Source of the DNA: Methylovirgula sp. HY1
GTDB lineage: Bacteria; Pseudomonadota; Alphaproteobacteria; Rhizobiales; Beijerinckiaceae
Direction: 5' to 3'
Assembly: GCF_019343105.1 (NCBI RefSeq)
Contig: NZ_CP073764.1
Coordinates: forward strand, 2,654,001-2,718,000
Length of the DNA stretch: 64,000 nucleotides
The translations under genes were made by a program, and so were the position numbers. The notes beneath the pieces were generated by a model. The model had not been told where the DNA came from. It made no database searches and was given only the letters and a program-made list of their open reading frames with translations. How positions within the stretch are numbered: position 1 is the first letter of the stretch; each line of letters opens with the position of its first letter. Shown one piece after another: positions 37,616 through 48,392 of the stretch.

Positions 37616-38323
37616 TCAGGCCGCCGCTCTCTGACGTGTCGTAAGTTTCTCGATCGGCTTTGCTGCGCCAGGCACATGCACGATGCGCTGAACGAAAATG
37701 CCGGGCGTATGGATCGCATCCGGATCGATCTCGCCGGGGGGCACCAGATGCTCCACTTCGGCGATCGTCACCTTTCCTGCCATGGCCATCATCGGATTGA
37801 AATTGCGCGCGGTCTTCCGATAGACGAGATTGCCTTCCGTATCGCCGATATAGGCATGCACCAATGCGATATCGGCGGTGAGGCCGCGTTCCATCACATA
37901 GGTTTCGCCGTCGAATTCGCGCAGCTCCTTGCCCTCGGCAACGACCGTGCCGACGCCGGTCTTGGTGAAGAAGGCAGGGATGCCCGAACCGCCGGCGCGG
38001 ATGCGCTCGGCCAGCGTGCCTTGCGGATTGAATTCGAGTTCGAGCTCGCCGGATAAAAAGAGATCGGCGAAGAGCTTGTTCTCGCCGACATACGAAGAGA
38101 TCATCTTCCTGATCTGTTTCGTCTCGAGCAGGATGCCGAGAGCGACCCCGTCGACACCGGCATTGTTCGAAACGACGGTGAGGCCTTTGGCGCCGAGATC
38201 GCGCACCGCCTCGATGAGGCTCTGGGGTGTGCCACAGAGGCCAAAACCGCCGGACATGATAATCATGTCGTCTTTGAGGAAATCCGCGAGAGCGGAACGC
38301 GCATCTGGGTAGGTCTTGTCCAT
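37616..38323 (-). CDS. scoA: 3-oxoacid CoA-transferase subunit A
   Basis: Alpha subunit, 235 residues, with the CoA-binding phrase IMSGGFGLCGTPQSLI and the family segment ELEFNPQGTLAERIRAGGSGIPAFFT. ATG 38323 has AAGGAG 9 bases upstream; an earlier frame start at 38356 lies beyond it. Forms an operon with scoB. Confidence 0.93.
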   Translation of the reverse strand: MDKTYPDARSALADFLKDDMIIMSGGFGLCGTPQSLIEAVRDLGAKGLTVVSNNAGVDGVALGILLETKQIRKMISSYVGENKLFADLFLSGELELEFNPQGTLAERIRAGGSGIPAFFTKTGVGTVVAEGKELREFDGETYVMERGLTADIALVHAYIGDTEGNLVYRKTARNFNPMMAMAGKVTIAEVEHLVPPGEIDPDAIHTPGIFVQRIVHVPGAAKPIEKLTTRQRAAA

Positions 38324-38469
38324 GCCACCCGCTCTCCTTCTACGGTCAAGCGGCATACCTATGACGGGCGCTTTTCCATTGCAAGAAGATGCGCATCTCC
38401 CAATGGCGAGAGGATGGCGGCGGCAGGGTCCAGATATTAAAAATGATCAATGTATTTTGGCGCCCCAAA

Positions 38470-38514
38470 CCCCTCGTGCCGGACAGGACCGAAGCCGCCC
38501 TCCGGCACGCGGGG
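38470..38514. terminator. Hairpin downstream of the molybdenum hydroxylase genes
   Basis: CCCCTCGTGCCGGA (38470-38483) pairs with TCCGGCACGCGGGG (38501-38514) over 13 of 14 positions with a 17-base loop, 7 bases past the stop codon at 38521. No T run follows immediately, so it may be a 3' stabiliser or a weak terminator. Confidence 0.5.
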
Positions 38515-38520
38515 AAGGCT

Positions 38521-40857
38521 TTAGCCGCTGGCGAGCTGGCTGCCGAGGGGCAATTGCCGGATGCGCTTGCCGGTTGCCGCGAAAACCGCATTGAGCAGAG
38601 CCGGTGCCACCGGCGGCACGCCGGGCTCGCCGACGCCGCCGAGCGGTTGGTCATAATCCTTCATCGGCAGGATATGGGTCTTGATCACCTTCGGCGCAGC
38701 ATCGATGCGGGTTAGCTGATAGCCGTCGAAATTGCTCTGTTCCGCGCGGCCATTGCGGAAGGTGATCTCGCCGAGGGTCGCCAGACTGATGCCTTGAATG
38801 ACGGCGCCTTCGAGCTGGGAGCGGATACGCTCCGGATTGACGATCGGGCCGCAGTCGATCGCGATATCGACCCGTGGGATCGTCATCTGGCCTTTGTCCC
38901 CAACGGCAACCTCGACGACCGCCGCCGTGTAACTGGCAAAACTATGCAATCCGGCTATGCCGAGACCGTGGCCTTTCGGCAGGCTCCGGCCCCAGCCCGA
39001 TTCATCTGCCACTTTTTCGATGACCGCACGCAAGCGGCCAGTGTCGAAAGGATAGAGCTTCGGATTTTCATTATAGTTCCACATGTCGGCCAAAGCTTCC
39101 GGCACGATCTTGCGCGGCGGTCCGATCAGTTCCAGGAGATAATCCTTGGGGTCACGGCCTGCCGCGGCGGCCAGCTCGGCGGCGAAGCTGAGGATCGCGA
39201 AAGCATGCGGAATATTCGAGACCGAGCGGAACCAGCCGATGCGCGTATGCGCGGCTGCCGCCGGATTCTCGACCTGGAAATTCGGAATGAGGAAGGGATT
39301 GTTGACCGCCCCCATCCCGAGTTCGAAGGGCGCCTCGTGTTTCGGATCCGGTTTGAAGATCGAAATGATCGTCGGTGCCACGGTGCGATGCAGCCAAGCG
39401 ACGGGCTTGCCAGACGCATCCAGTCCGGCTTCGATATGTTCGACCGAGACCGTGTGATAATAGGAATGTTGGATATCGTCTTCACGCGTCCAGGTGAGTT
39501 TCACCGGCGTGCCGGCCATCGCTTGCGACAGCAGCGCCGCCTCGACTGCGTAGTCGGGCTTCGACTTGCGGCCGAAGCCACCGCCGAGCAGAGTGACATT
39601 GACGGTGACGTCCTTCACGGCCGAGCCGAGCCGCTTGGCGATGCGGTCATGCGTCGCCTGGGGGGACTGCACGCAGGCCCAAACTTCGCAATGGCCATCC
39701 TTGATTTGCACGGTCGCGGCAGGTGCTTCCATCGGCGCCTGGGCGAGATGCGGGATGTAATATTCGGCGCTGACGCGTTTGGCTGCCTTTGGCAGAGCGG
39801 CATAGACGTCGCCGTCTTTGCGCACCACCTTGCCCGGCTGGCGTGCCGCTGTCTCGAGAGTCTTTCTGAAAGTGTCGGAAGCGTAGGTCGCGTTCGGACC
39901 GTCGTCCCACACGATCTTCAATTTCTCGCGGCCCTTGATCGCGGCCCAGGTGTTTTTGGCAATGATACCGATGCCGCCGAGCGGCTGGAATTCCGACGGG
40001 ATCGGCGTCGGCTCGATCGAGACCACCTTGACGACACCAGGAACTTTCAGGGTCTCGCTGGCATCGAAAGATTTGACCACGCCGCCATAGACGGGCGGTC
40101 TGGCGATGACGGCATAGAGCATGCCGGGCAACCGCGTATCAATGCCGTAATTGGCGCTGCCCGTGGTGATGCCCACGCCGTCGATCAGCGCGATATCGGC
40201 CTTGCCGATATATTGGAACTTCGCCGGATCCTTGAACTGCAGCTTGTCATGCGCTGGGGTCGGCAGCTTGCTCGCTGCTTCGGCGAGGGCGCCGAAGGAG
40301 AGCTTGCGTCCGCTCGCGCGATGGACGATCTCGTGATGGACGGCGGCGACTTCGGTCACCGGCACGCCCCATTGGGTGGCGGCGGCTTCCTCGAGCATCA
40401 TTCGCATGGCCGCGCCGCAGCGCCGCATCGCCAGGAAGTGATGGCGCAGGCTGCGCGAACCGTCGGTGTCCTCATTGCCGTAGCGTTCCTCATCGCCCGG
40501 CGCCTGCGCGACCTTCACGCGCGCCCAATCGGCATTGAGCTCGTCGGCGACGATCATCGGCAGGCTGGTGCGCACGCCCTGGCCCATTTCCGAACGGTTG
40601 CAGATGACGGTTACGCTGCCATCCGCCGCGAGAACGATGAAAATATGCGGATCGTCGACCACGCCATGCGGCATGGCATCGCCGCCATATTTTTTGACGG
40701 CTTTTTGCTCGGCGGCATCAGCCGGCCGCGACAAAGGTGTCGCCAGGACGAGGCCGGCGCCGAGCCCCATGAGCAAGCTGCGGCGGCTGACATTGAGGAC
40801 CGGCGCGATGAAAGTCGATTGGCCAAGCGCCATTTCGCGAATCACATCTTGGATCAT
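38521..40857 (-). CDS. Molybdopterin-binding subunit, isoquinoline 1-oxidoreductase type
   Basis: Large subunit of a xanthine-oxidase-family Mo hydroxylase, 778 residues. The N-terminus carries a twin-arginine signal ([18 protein letters not shown], residues ~24-41). Domain phrases include [18 protein letters not shown], the Mo-cofactor-binding stretch [15 protein letters not shown], and [20 protein letters not shown] near the end with the conserved active-site Glu of the family. The two-subunit, Tat-exported form matches isoquinoline 1-oxidoreductase IorB and membrane aldehyde dehydrogenases. It is fused translationally (4-base overlap) to the 2Fe-2S subunit gene. The substrate cannot be told: aldehyde or N-heterocycle. 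Confidence 0.88.
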   Translation of the reverse strand: MIQDVIREMALGQSTFIAPVLNVSRRSLLMGLGAGLVLATPLSRPADAAEQKAVKKYGGDAMPHGVVDDPHIFIVLAADGSVTVICNRSEMGQGVRTSLPMIVADELNADWARVKVAQAPGDEERYGNEDTDGSRSLRHHFLAMRRCGAAMRMMLEEAAATQWGVPVTEVAAVHHEIVHRASGRKLSFGALAEAASKLPTPAHDKLQFKDPAKFQYIGKADIALIDGVGITTGSANYGIDTRLPGMLYAVIARPPVYGGVVKSFDASETLKVPGVVKVVSIEPTPIPSEFQPLGGIGIIAKNTWAAIKGREKLKIVWDDGPNATYASDTFRKTLETAARQPGKVVRKDGDVYAALPKAAKRVSAEYYIPHLAQAPMEAPAATVQIKDGHCEVWACVQSPQATHDRIAKRLGSAVKDVTVNVTLLGGGFGRKSKPDYAVEAALLSQAMAGTPVKLTWTREDDIQHSYYHTVSVEHIEAGLDASGKPVAWLHRTVAPTIISIFKPDPKHEAPFELGMGAVNNPFLIPNFQVENPAAAAHTRIGWFRSVSNIPHAFAILSFAAELAAAAGRDPKDYLLELIGPPRKIVPEALADMWNYNENPKLYPFDTGRLRAVIEKVADESGWGRSLPKGHGLGIAGLHSFASYTAAVVEVAVGDKGQMTIPRVDIAIDCGPIVNPERIRSQLEGAVIQGISLATLGEITFRNGRAEQSNFDGYQLTRIDAAPKVIKTHILPMKDYDQPLGGVGEPGVPPVAPALLNAVFAATGKRIRQLPLGSQLASG

Positions 40858-41318
40858 TGTGCCGCTCCCATCTTGCCGGAGGCCTCTTTGATCGCGGTAC
40901 GGATGCGGGTGTAAGTGCCGCAGCGGCAGATGTTGCCGCTCATCGTGTCGTCGATCTGCTTATCGGTGGGGTTGGGTGTGGTCTTCAGAAGCGCGGCCGC
41001 CTGCATGATCTGGCCTGGCTGGCAATAACCGCATTGCGGGACATTGACGGCCCGCCACGCGATCTGCACCGGATGATCGCCAGTGGGCGAAAGCCCCTCG
41101 ATCGTGGTGACATGGCGTCCTTGCGCATCAGACACCGATGTCTGGCAGGCGCGCACCGCCTCGCCGTCGAGATGCACCGTACAGGCGCCGCAAAGCGCGA
41201 CACCGCAGCCAAATTTTGTTCCTGTCAGGCCTACGATATCGCGAAGATACCAAAGAAGCGGCATGTCGCCATCGCCATCAAAGCTCTGCTGCCGGCCGTT
41301 TACCGTCAAATTGATCAC
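40854..41318 (-). CDS. 2Fe-2S subunit of molybdenum hydroxylase (IorA-like)
   Basis: 154 residues from GTG 41318 (GGAG 8 bases upstream). The first cluster motif is [21 protein letters not shown] (Cys38, 43, 46, 58), the plant-ferredoxin type. The second is CGYCQPGQ with NICRCGTY in the helical C-terminal domain. It transfers electrons from the Mo centre. It has no signal peptide, so it would be exported by riding with the Tat-signal-bearing large subunit. No third FAD subunit or cytochrome gene is adjacent. Confidence 0.92.
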   Translation of the reverse strand: MINLTVNGRQQSFDGDGDMPLLWYLRDIVGLTGTKFGCGVALCGACTVHLDGEAVRACQTSVSDAQGRHVTTIEGLSPTGDHPVQIAWRAVNVPQCGYCQPGQIMQAAALLKTTPNPTDKQIDDTMSGNICRCGTYTRIRTAIKEASGKMGAAQ

Positions 41319-41702
41319 TGGAAAAACTCCCGGAAAGAGTCGGGACACGGCAGGATCTGCTCGCGCGCGCTTAAGGCAATGTCCCGAATTGGAGCCCTTG
41401 GCAAAATCCCGCTCATGAATGGGCTGCGGCAATTGAGCACTTTCGTACCAAAAATGGGAGTCACTTTTGTGGGAGATATATGGCCGTTGGCAAGCGCGTA
41501 AAGCTTGTGCCGACCTGCGCATCTTTATGCAGGCGATGACAAACGCTCTTGTAATTCTAAGACGAGGCGCATTGAGCTATGTCATTGGGGAAATCGCATG
41601 ACGCGCTTGTGTCCCGCCAGGGACATGGGAGCTATTCGACTAAGGTACAGCCAGGTCCGTTTCGGGAAGGTATTGATTCAGCCGCAATCGGCCTTGCAAC
41701 GA
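41319..41702. other. Region between iorA-like gene and copper chaperone
   Basis: 384 bp with no supported gene. It must carry the promoter of the Mo hydroxylase operon on the minus strand. I looked for sigma54 boxes (GG-N10-GC) and found only 9-base spacings, so none is claimed. Confidence 0.35.
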
Positions 41703-41906
41703 TCAAGCAGAGAGCATTTCGCTCTCGAAACCGACATCGGCGAGGGCCGCGGCGATGCGTTCGGCTGCTATCTGCGTCGTCACCGTCACTTCCTTATGAT
41801 CGAGATCGCAAGCCACGGTCGCGGCGGGATCAAGTCTTTTGATCGCCGTCTCGACTGTTTGCACGCAATGGCCGCAGGTCATGTCTGGAACTTTAAATTT
41901 CTGCAT
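41703..41906 (-). CDS. CopZ-like heavy-metal-associated domain protein
   Basis: 67 residues from ATG 41906 (AAGG 8 bases upstream; GTG 41915 is an alternative). A single ferredoxin-like HMA domain with the metal motif MTCGHC. It probably shuttles Cu(I) to CopA or buffers it. It follows csoR in the same direction, opposite to copA. Confidence 0.92.
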   Translation of the reverse strand: MQKFKVPDMTCGHCVQTVETAIKRLDPAATVACDLDHKEVTVTTQIAAERIAAALADVGFESEMLSA

Positions 41907-41976
41907 CTTGATCACCTTGTCTTTGCTGTTTGAGCGGAAGACTTCTTGAGCGCGGGGATTTCGTCACCGTCGCCGA

Positions 41977-42306
41977 TTAGCGATAATTTTTATCAAACAG
42001 ATCCACCAGCTCGTCATACATGGCGCTCGCCTGTTCGCCGCCGGCGCGAATGGCATGCGTGGAGCAATGTTTCAAATGGTTGCGAATCAGCTCGCGGCCG
42101 ACCGCGCGAAGCGCCTCTTGCGCCGCCGAGATCTGGCCGAGAATGTCGGCGCAATAGCGATCCTCCTCGACCATTTTTTGAATGCCGCGAATTTGGCCCT
42201 CGATTCGTCGCAGGCGAAGGATGTTGCCGGCCTTGATATCCTTGTCGACGGCCACAGCTTTACGGGCACCTCCTTCGACTTTCTGGTCCGCTTTCTCTTT
42301 GGGCAT
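41977..42306 (-). CDS. csoR: CsoR/RcnR family metal-sensing repressor
   Basis: 109-residue all-helical DUF156 repressor. The likely metal ligands are Cys in EEDRYCADIL and His/Cys in NHLKHCSTH, a C-H-C pattern that fits Cu(I)-sensing CsoR rather than formaldehyde-sensing FrmR. The N-terminus has a basic 20-residue extension. It is divergent from copA, with operator-like palindromes between them, so it probably represses both directions and releases DNA when Cu(I) binds. Confidence 0.88.
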   Translation of the reverse strand: MPKEKADQKVEGGARKAVAVDKDIKAGNILRLRRIEGQIRGIQKMVEEDRYCADILGQISAAQEALRAVGRELIRNHLKHCSTHAIRAGGEQASAMYDELVDLFDKNYR

Positions 42307-42345
42307 CGACGGCGCTTATCCGATCCTGTTGACGACACCGCGCAT

Positions 42346-42387
42346 ATACCCTATATGGGTATCTAGTCAATACCCCCATCAGGTATT
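42346..42387. promoter_or_regulatory. Two CsoR operator-like palindromes
   Basis: ATACCC-TATAT-GGGTAT (42346-42362) and AATACC-CCCATCA-GGTATT (42369-42387) lie side by side between csoR and copA. G/C-tract palindromes flanked by TA, of the form TACCC...GGGTA, are the recognised CsoR binding pattern. Spacer lengths differ (5 and 7). Binding is inferred. Confidence 0.75.
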
Positions 42388-42436
42388 TGCGTAGGATGCG
42401 GGTGGTCGCCCCAAATCTCGAAGAAGGCGTAGTCCC

Positions 42437-44947
<2,511 letters not shown>

Positions 44948-45035
44948 TTCACGCTTGGCGCGACCTGTGCCGGCGGTCTGCTCTATATCCGCCGGCTTGA
45001 CGCCGCCTATTCCAGGAGCATATCTAGGAGATCTA

Positions 45036-45138
45036 CCAAGGGGATCCCCGACAGGGGGCTGAGAGGCTGGCAGCGCCAAGTTCAAGTGGCGGCCCGGCGA
45101 CCCTTAGAACCTGATCCAGTTCGCACTGGCGTAGGGAT
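45036..45138 (+). promoter_or_regulatory. TPP riboswitch (THI element)
   Basis: Conserved THI-box parts occur in order: GGGGCTGAGAGG with CTGAGA at 45059-45064, then CGACCCTTAGAACCTGATCCAGTT with ACCTGA at 45109-45114, and the closing ACTGGCGTAGGGA (45125-45137). It binds thiamin pyrophosphate and should switch off thiOSGE, probably at translation or by early termination. Unusually there is no thiC between it and thiO; instead a 217 bp stretch with an inverted-repeat element follows. Confidence 0.93.
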
Positions 45139-45214
45139 GGTCATGACCGAGCTTCCTCATTTTATTTTGGCATTCGCCTCCAACGCCCTCGCGTTGAGCC
45201 GTTGTGCGCGCAAT

Positions 45215-45332
45215 CCCTCCCCTTCAGGGGAGGGTGGCCGCCGAAGTCGGCCGGGTGGGGTGCGCCGAGAAATCGGACCCCATCCGTCAGCGTCGCTTCG
45301 CGCCGCTGCCACCTTCCCCTTGCAGGGGAAGG
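45215..45332. repeat. MITE-like intergenic repeat inside the thi leader
   Basis: 118 bp bounded by imperfect inverted ends, each itself palindromic: CCCTCCCCTTCAGGGGAGGG followed by TGGC (45215-45238), and GCCACC followed by TTCCCCTTGCAGGGGAAGG (45308-45332). Such elements are common between genes in Hyphomicrobiales. It lies between the TPP riboswitch and the thiO start. Confidence 0.7.
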
Positions 45333-45354
45333 ACATGCCGCCGGGAGGCGCGGC

Positions 45355-46365
45355 ATGAAGATCCGCATCATCGGTGCCGGCGTCGCGGGGCTCACTTGCG
45401 CCTATGAATTCGCTCGTGCCGGCGAAACAATTGAGATTGTCGAACGTGCCGCAGGCCCAGGGCTTGGCTGCTCCTTCCATGCCGGCGGCATGATCTCGCC
45501 TTGGTGCGAAGAAGAAGGCGCCGAGCCGCTTGTCGTCGAATGGGGCCGCGAGGCGCTGGTCTATTGGACGCAGATCGTGCCGGCTGCTGAGCCTCAAGGG
45601 AGCCTCGTCGTTGCGCCACCGCGCGATCGGCCCGATCTCATTCGCTTCTCGCGCCGCACGACCCATCATGAAAAGCTCGATGCGGCGCAGATCGCCGCGT
45701 TGGAGCCCGATCTCGCTGGCCGTTTCGACGAAGCACTGTTCTATCCGCAAGAGGCGCATCTCGATCCGCGCGCCGCCATGGCAATGCTGGCCGCGCGCTT
45801 GCGCGAATATCCCTCCGTCACTTTCCGCTTCAATATGGATGCGGAGGCCGCGACGGACGCTGCCGATTGGACGGTCGATTGCCGCGGCTTTGCTGCGCGC
45901 AACCGGCTTGCCGACCTGCGTGGCGTCAAGGGCGAGATGCTGGTGCTGGCGACAAAAGAGATCGCATTGAAGAGGCCTGTGCGGCTGCTGCATCCGCGCC
46001 ATCCCGTCTATCTCGTGCCGCGCGGCGATGGCCGTTTCATGATTGGTGCGACGATGATCGAGAATGAAGAGAGAAGCCGGCTTACCGTGCGTTCAGTGCT
46101 CGAATTGTTGAGCGCCGTCTATGCGATTCATCCGGGCTTTGGTGAAGCCGAGATCATCGAGACGGGATCGGATGTGCGCCCCGCGTTTCCCGATAATTTG
46201 CCGCGCATCAGGCAGCGGGATCGCGTGCTTCATGTGAACGGTCTTTATCGGCATGGTTTCCTTCTCGCGCCGGCGCTGGCGCGGCGCGCCGCCGCTGTCG
46301 TTTTGCGCGGCGACTATTTCCCGGAGGTCATGGATGCAGATCCGAGTGAACGGCAAAGAGCTTGA
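45355..46365 (+). CDS. thiO: Glycine oxidase ThiO-like FAD-dependent oxidoreductase
   Basis: 336 residues with an N-terminal FAD-binding GxGxxG ([14 protein letters not shown], ~4-17) and the DAO-family fold ([22 protein letters not shown]; the C-terminal [14 protein letters not shown]). It oxidises glycine to the imine used for thiazole synthesis by ThiG. ATG 45355 matches the conserved start. Its 3' end overlaps thiS by 32 bases. First gene of thiOSGE. Confidence 0.93.
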   Translation: MKIRIIGAGVAGLTCAYEFARAGETIEIVERAAGPGLGCSFHAGGMISPWCEEEGAEPLVVEWGREALVYWTQIVPAAEPQGSLVVAPPRDRPDLIRFSRRTTHHEKLDAAQIAALEPDLAGRFDEALFYPQEAHLDPRAAMAMLAARLREYPSVTFRFNMDAEAATDAADWTVDCRGFAARNRLADLRGVKGEMLVLATKEIALKRPVRLLHPRHPVYLVPRGDGRFMIGATMIENEERSRLTVRSVLELLSAVYAIHPGFGEAEIIETGSDVRPAFPDNLPRIRQRDRVLHVNGLYRHGFLLAPALARRAAAVVLRGDYFPEVMDADPSERQRA

Positions 46366-46531
46366 AGTGGGGGCGACCACGCTCGCCGCTCTGCTCGATG
46401 AATTGGACTATCGGGATGTGGTGGTCGCGACGGCGCTCAACCAGAATTTCGTCCGCGCGGTCGATCGCTACGAGACTTTGCTCGAGGCCGGCGATGCGGT
46501 CGAAATCCTCACACCGAAACAGGGAGGCTGA
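46334..46531 (+). CDS. thiS: Sulfur carrier protein ThiS
   Basis: 65 residues, ubiquitin-like fold, ending in the required Gly-Gly (ILTPKQGG) that is adenylated and thiocarboxylated. ATG 46334 has GGAGG 6 bases upstream, inside the end of thiO (32-base overlap). ThiF, which activates it, is not in the window. Confidence 0.95.
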   Translation: MQIRVNGKELEVGATTLAALLDELDYRDVVVATALNQNFVRAVDRYETLLEAGDAVEILTPKQGG

Positions 46532-46532
46532 C

Positions 46533-47327
46533 ATGCAGGATGGGCTCAGCGTCTACGGCACGCAGCTTTCTTCGCGCCTCCTCGTCGGGACGGCGCAATA
46601 TCCTTCGCCCGCCATTCTCTCCGGTGCGATCAAGGCTTCGGGCGCGGAAGTCGTCACCGTCTCGCTGCGGCGCGAGGCCGGCGGCAGCCGCGCCGGTGAG
46701 AGCTTTTGGACTTTGATCCGCGAACTCGGCGTGAAAGTTCTACCGAATACGGCCGGCTGTCGAACCGTGAAAGAGGCGGTGACGACGGCGCAAATGGCGC
46801 GCGAAGTCTTCGCCACGTCCTGGATCAAGCTCGAAGTGATCGGCGAGGACGATACTTTGCAGCCGGATGTCTTCGGCCTCGTCGAAGCAGCCGGCATTCT
46901 TGCGCGCGACGGCTTTCAGGTCTTCCCCTATATGACGGAAGATCTCGTCGTTGCGGAAAAATTGCTTGGCGCCGGCTGCGAAGTTCTGATGCCCTGGGGC
47001 GCGCCGATCGGTTCCGGTCGCGGCCTCAACAATCGCTTCGGGCTAGAGGCTTTACGCAAGCATTTCCCGGAAGTGCCGCTCGTCGTCGATGCGGGGATCG
47101 GCACGCCGTCGCATGCCGCCGCGGCGATGGAACTCGGCTATGATGGTGTGCTCATCAATACGGCGATCGCCAAATCCGGCGATCCTGTCACCATAGCGCG
47201 CGCCTTTGCGCTCGCGGTCGACGCTGGACGGCTTGCCTATGGCGCCGATCCGATCATGCCGCGCGACATGGCCGAACCGTCGACGCCGCAGCTCGGTCGC
47301 GCCTTTGTGGATCTTTCGCATGCTTGA
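46533..47327 (+). CDS. thiG: Thiazole synthase ThiG
   Basis: 264 residues, TIM barrel. It makes the thiazole phosphate moiety from deoxyxylulose 5-phosphate, ThiS-thiocarboxylate and the glycine imine. Family phrases: [29 protein letters not shown] with the Schiff-base lysine region [10 protein letters not shown], and [12 protein letters not shown]. It starts one base after thiS with GGAGG upstream. Confidence 0.97.
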   Translation: MQDGLSVYGTQLSSRLLVGTAQYPSPAILSGAIKASGAEVVTVSLRREAGGSRAGESFWTLIRELGVKVLPNTAGCRTVKEAVTTAQMAREVFATSWIKLEVIGEDDTLQPDVFGLVEAAGILARDGFQVFPYMTEDLVVAEKLLGAGCEVLMPWGAPIGSGRGLNNRFGLEALRKHFPEVPLVVDAGIGTPSHAAAAMELGYDGVLINTAIAKSGDPVTIARAFALAVDAGRLAYGADPIMPRDMAEPSTPQLGRAFVDLSHA

Positions 47328-47934
47328 CCCCTTTTATCCGATCGTCGACAGCGCGGCCTGGATCGCGCGCCTCTTGCCGCATGGCGTGCGACTCGTGCAA
47401 TTGCGGATCAAGGATTGGCCGCGCGAAGATGTCCGCTATGAGATCGCCGAAGCCAAGGCGCTTTGCGACAAGGCCGGCGCGCAACTCATCGTCAATGATT
47501 ATTGGGCCGAGGCGATCGACCTCGGCTGCGATTATGTTCACCTTGGCCAGGAAGATCTCGCGAGCGCCGATCTCGGCGCGATCAAACGGGCAGGCCTCAA
47601 GCTCGGCGTTTCGACGCATGACGAGGCGGAACTCGCCCGCGCGCTCGAAACCGAGCCAGATTATATTGCGCTCGGGCCCATCTATCCGACGATTCTGAAG
47701 AAGATGGCTTTTGGACCGCAAGGGCTTGAGCGCATCGGCGAATGGAAGAAGAAGATTGGCGCCATTGCGCTCGTCGCCATCGGCGGGATTACGTTGGAGC
47801 GGGCGCAAGGCGTGCTCGAAGCAGGTGCCGATAGCGCGTCCGTGGTCACCGACATTACATTGAATGCGGATCCCGAGCAGCGAACCCGCGATTGGGCAGC
47901 CGCGACGGAATTGCCGCGTCATTGCCGGCCCTGA
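47320..47934 (+). CDS. thiE: Thiamine phosphate synthase ThiE
   Basis: 204 residues. It couples HMP-PP and thiazole phosphate to thiamin phosphate. Motifs: [27 protein letters not shown] (Asp for Mg), [10 protein letters not shown] and ALGPIYPT. It overlaps thiG by 8 bases. HMP supply (thiC, thiD) must come from elsewhere or from outside the cell. Confidence 0.95.
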   Translation: MLDPFYPIVDSAAWIARLLPHGVRLVQLRIKDWPREDVRYEIAEAKALCDKAGAQLIVNDYWAEAIDLGCDYVHLGQEDLASADLGAIKRAGLKLGVSTHDEAELARALETEPDYIALGPIYPTILKKMAFGPQGLERIGEWKKKIGAIALVAIGGITLERAQGVLEAGADSASVVTDITLNADPEQRTRDWAAATELPRHCRP

Positions 47935-47955
47935 CGGCCCCCTCGGGACCAGCGC

Positions 47956-48240
47956 TTACTTGCAGAAGGCCTCTTGGAAGGCCGCGAGCTTTTCCGGCGT
48001 GTTCAGGCCCTTTTTAATATTCCATTTGTGTTCGCCGAAGAAAAGTCTGACATCGACGGTGATTTCATTGCCGTTGATATACCAGCGCTCGACGCCGTCG
48101 GGCGAGAGGACCGCCGGTCCATCGGCGCGGTGGACTTTGCCATCTTTGAACCAGACCTGCGTGCCGCCAAAAACATAATAGCCGAGCAACCGACCCATGT
48201 CGTCCTGGTTAATCTCGTCGACTTCCTTGATCTCAGGCAC
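47956..48240 (-). CDS. Hypothetical protein with HRxDGPA...WYxNG motif
   Basis: 94 residues from GTG 48240 (GAGG 7 bases upstream). The core reads VHRADGPAVLSPDGVERWYI, then NGNEIT, a motif seen in short antiparallel strand repeats of otherwise uncharacterised proteins (MORN-like). It is acidic at the N-terminus and has no signal peptide. A longer frame starting at 48393 is open but its first 50 residues look non-coding (Arg/Cys rich). Function unknown. It is convergent with thiE (21 bp between). Confidence 0.7.
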   Translation of the reverse strand: MPEIKEVDEINQDDMGRLLGYYVFGGTQVWFKDGKVHRADGPAVLSPDGVERWYINGNEITVDVRLFFGEHKWNIKKGLNTPEKLAAFQEAFCK

Positions 48241-48392
48241 CTGGAACCTCGTAGGCAAGACAACAAACGCGGCAAATCGGTCGCGCCAGCCTATACGCGC
48301 ACATCGACCCGGGCAAGAACGGCGCAAATGAAGAAGCAGGAAGTGGGCCACTTGTCGCGACTCGGGCCGGGCCGTCGACGTGGAAATACGCA

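Noticed and set aside
38794-40914. A 700-codon open frame on the plus strand opposite the Mo hydroxylase large subunit
   Set aside because: It is the antisense shadow of a GC-rich gene: no known motifs, Arg/Asp-rich composition, and the minus strand carries clear family motifs. The same holds for the long minus-strand frame over mutS (5378-7372) and the plus-strand frame over the aminopeptidase (21140-22429).
41319-41702. Sigma54 promoter upstream of the Mo hydroxylase operon
   Set aside because: Candidate GG/GC pairs have 9-base spacing instead of 10; the same was true of candidates near 59810.
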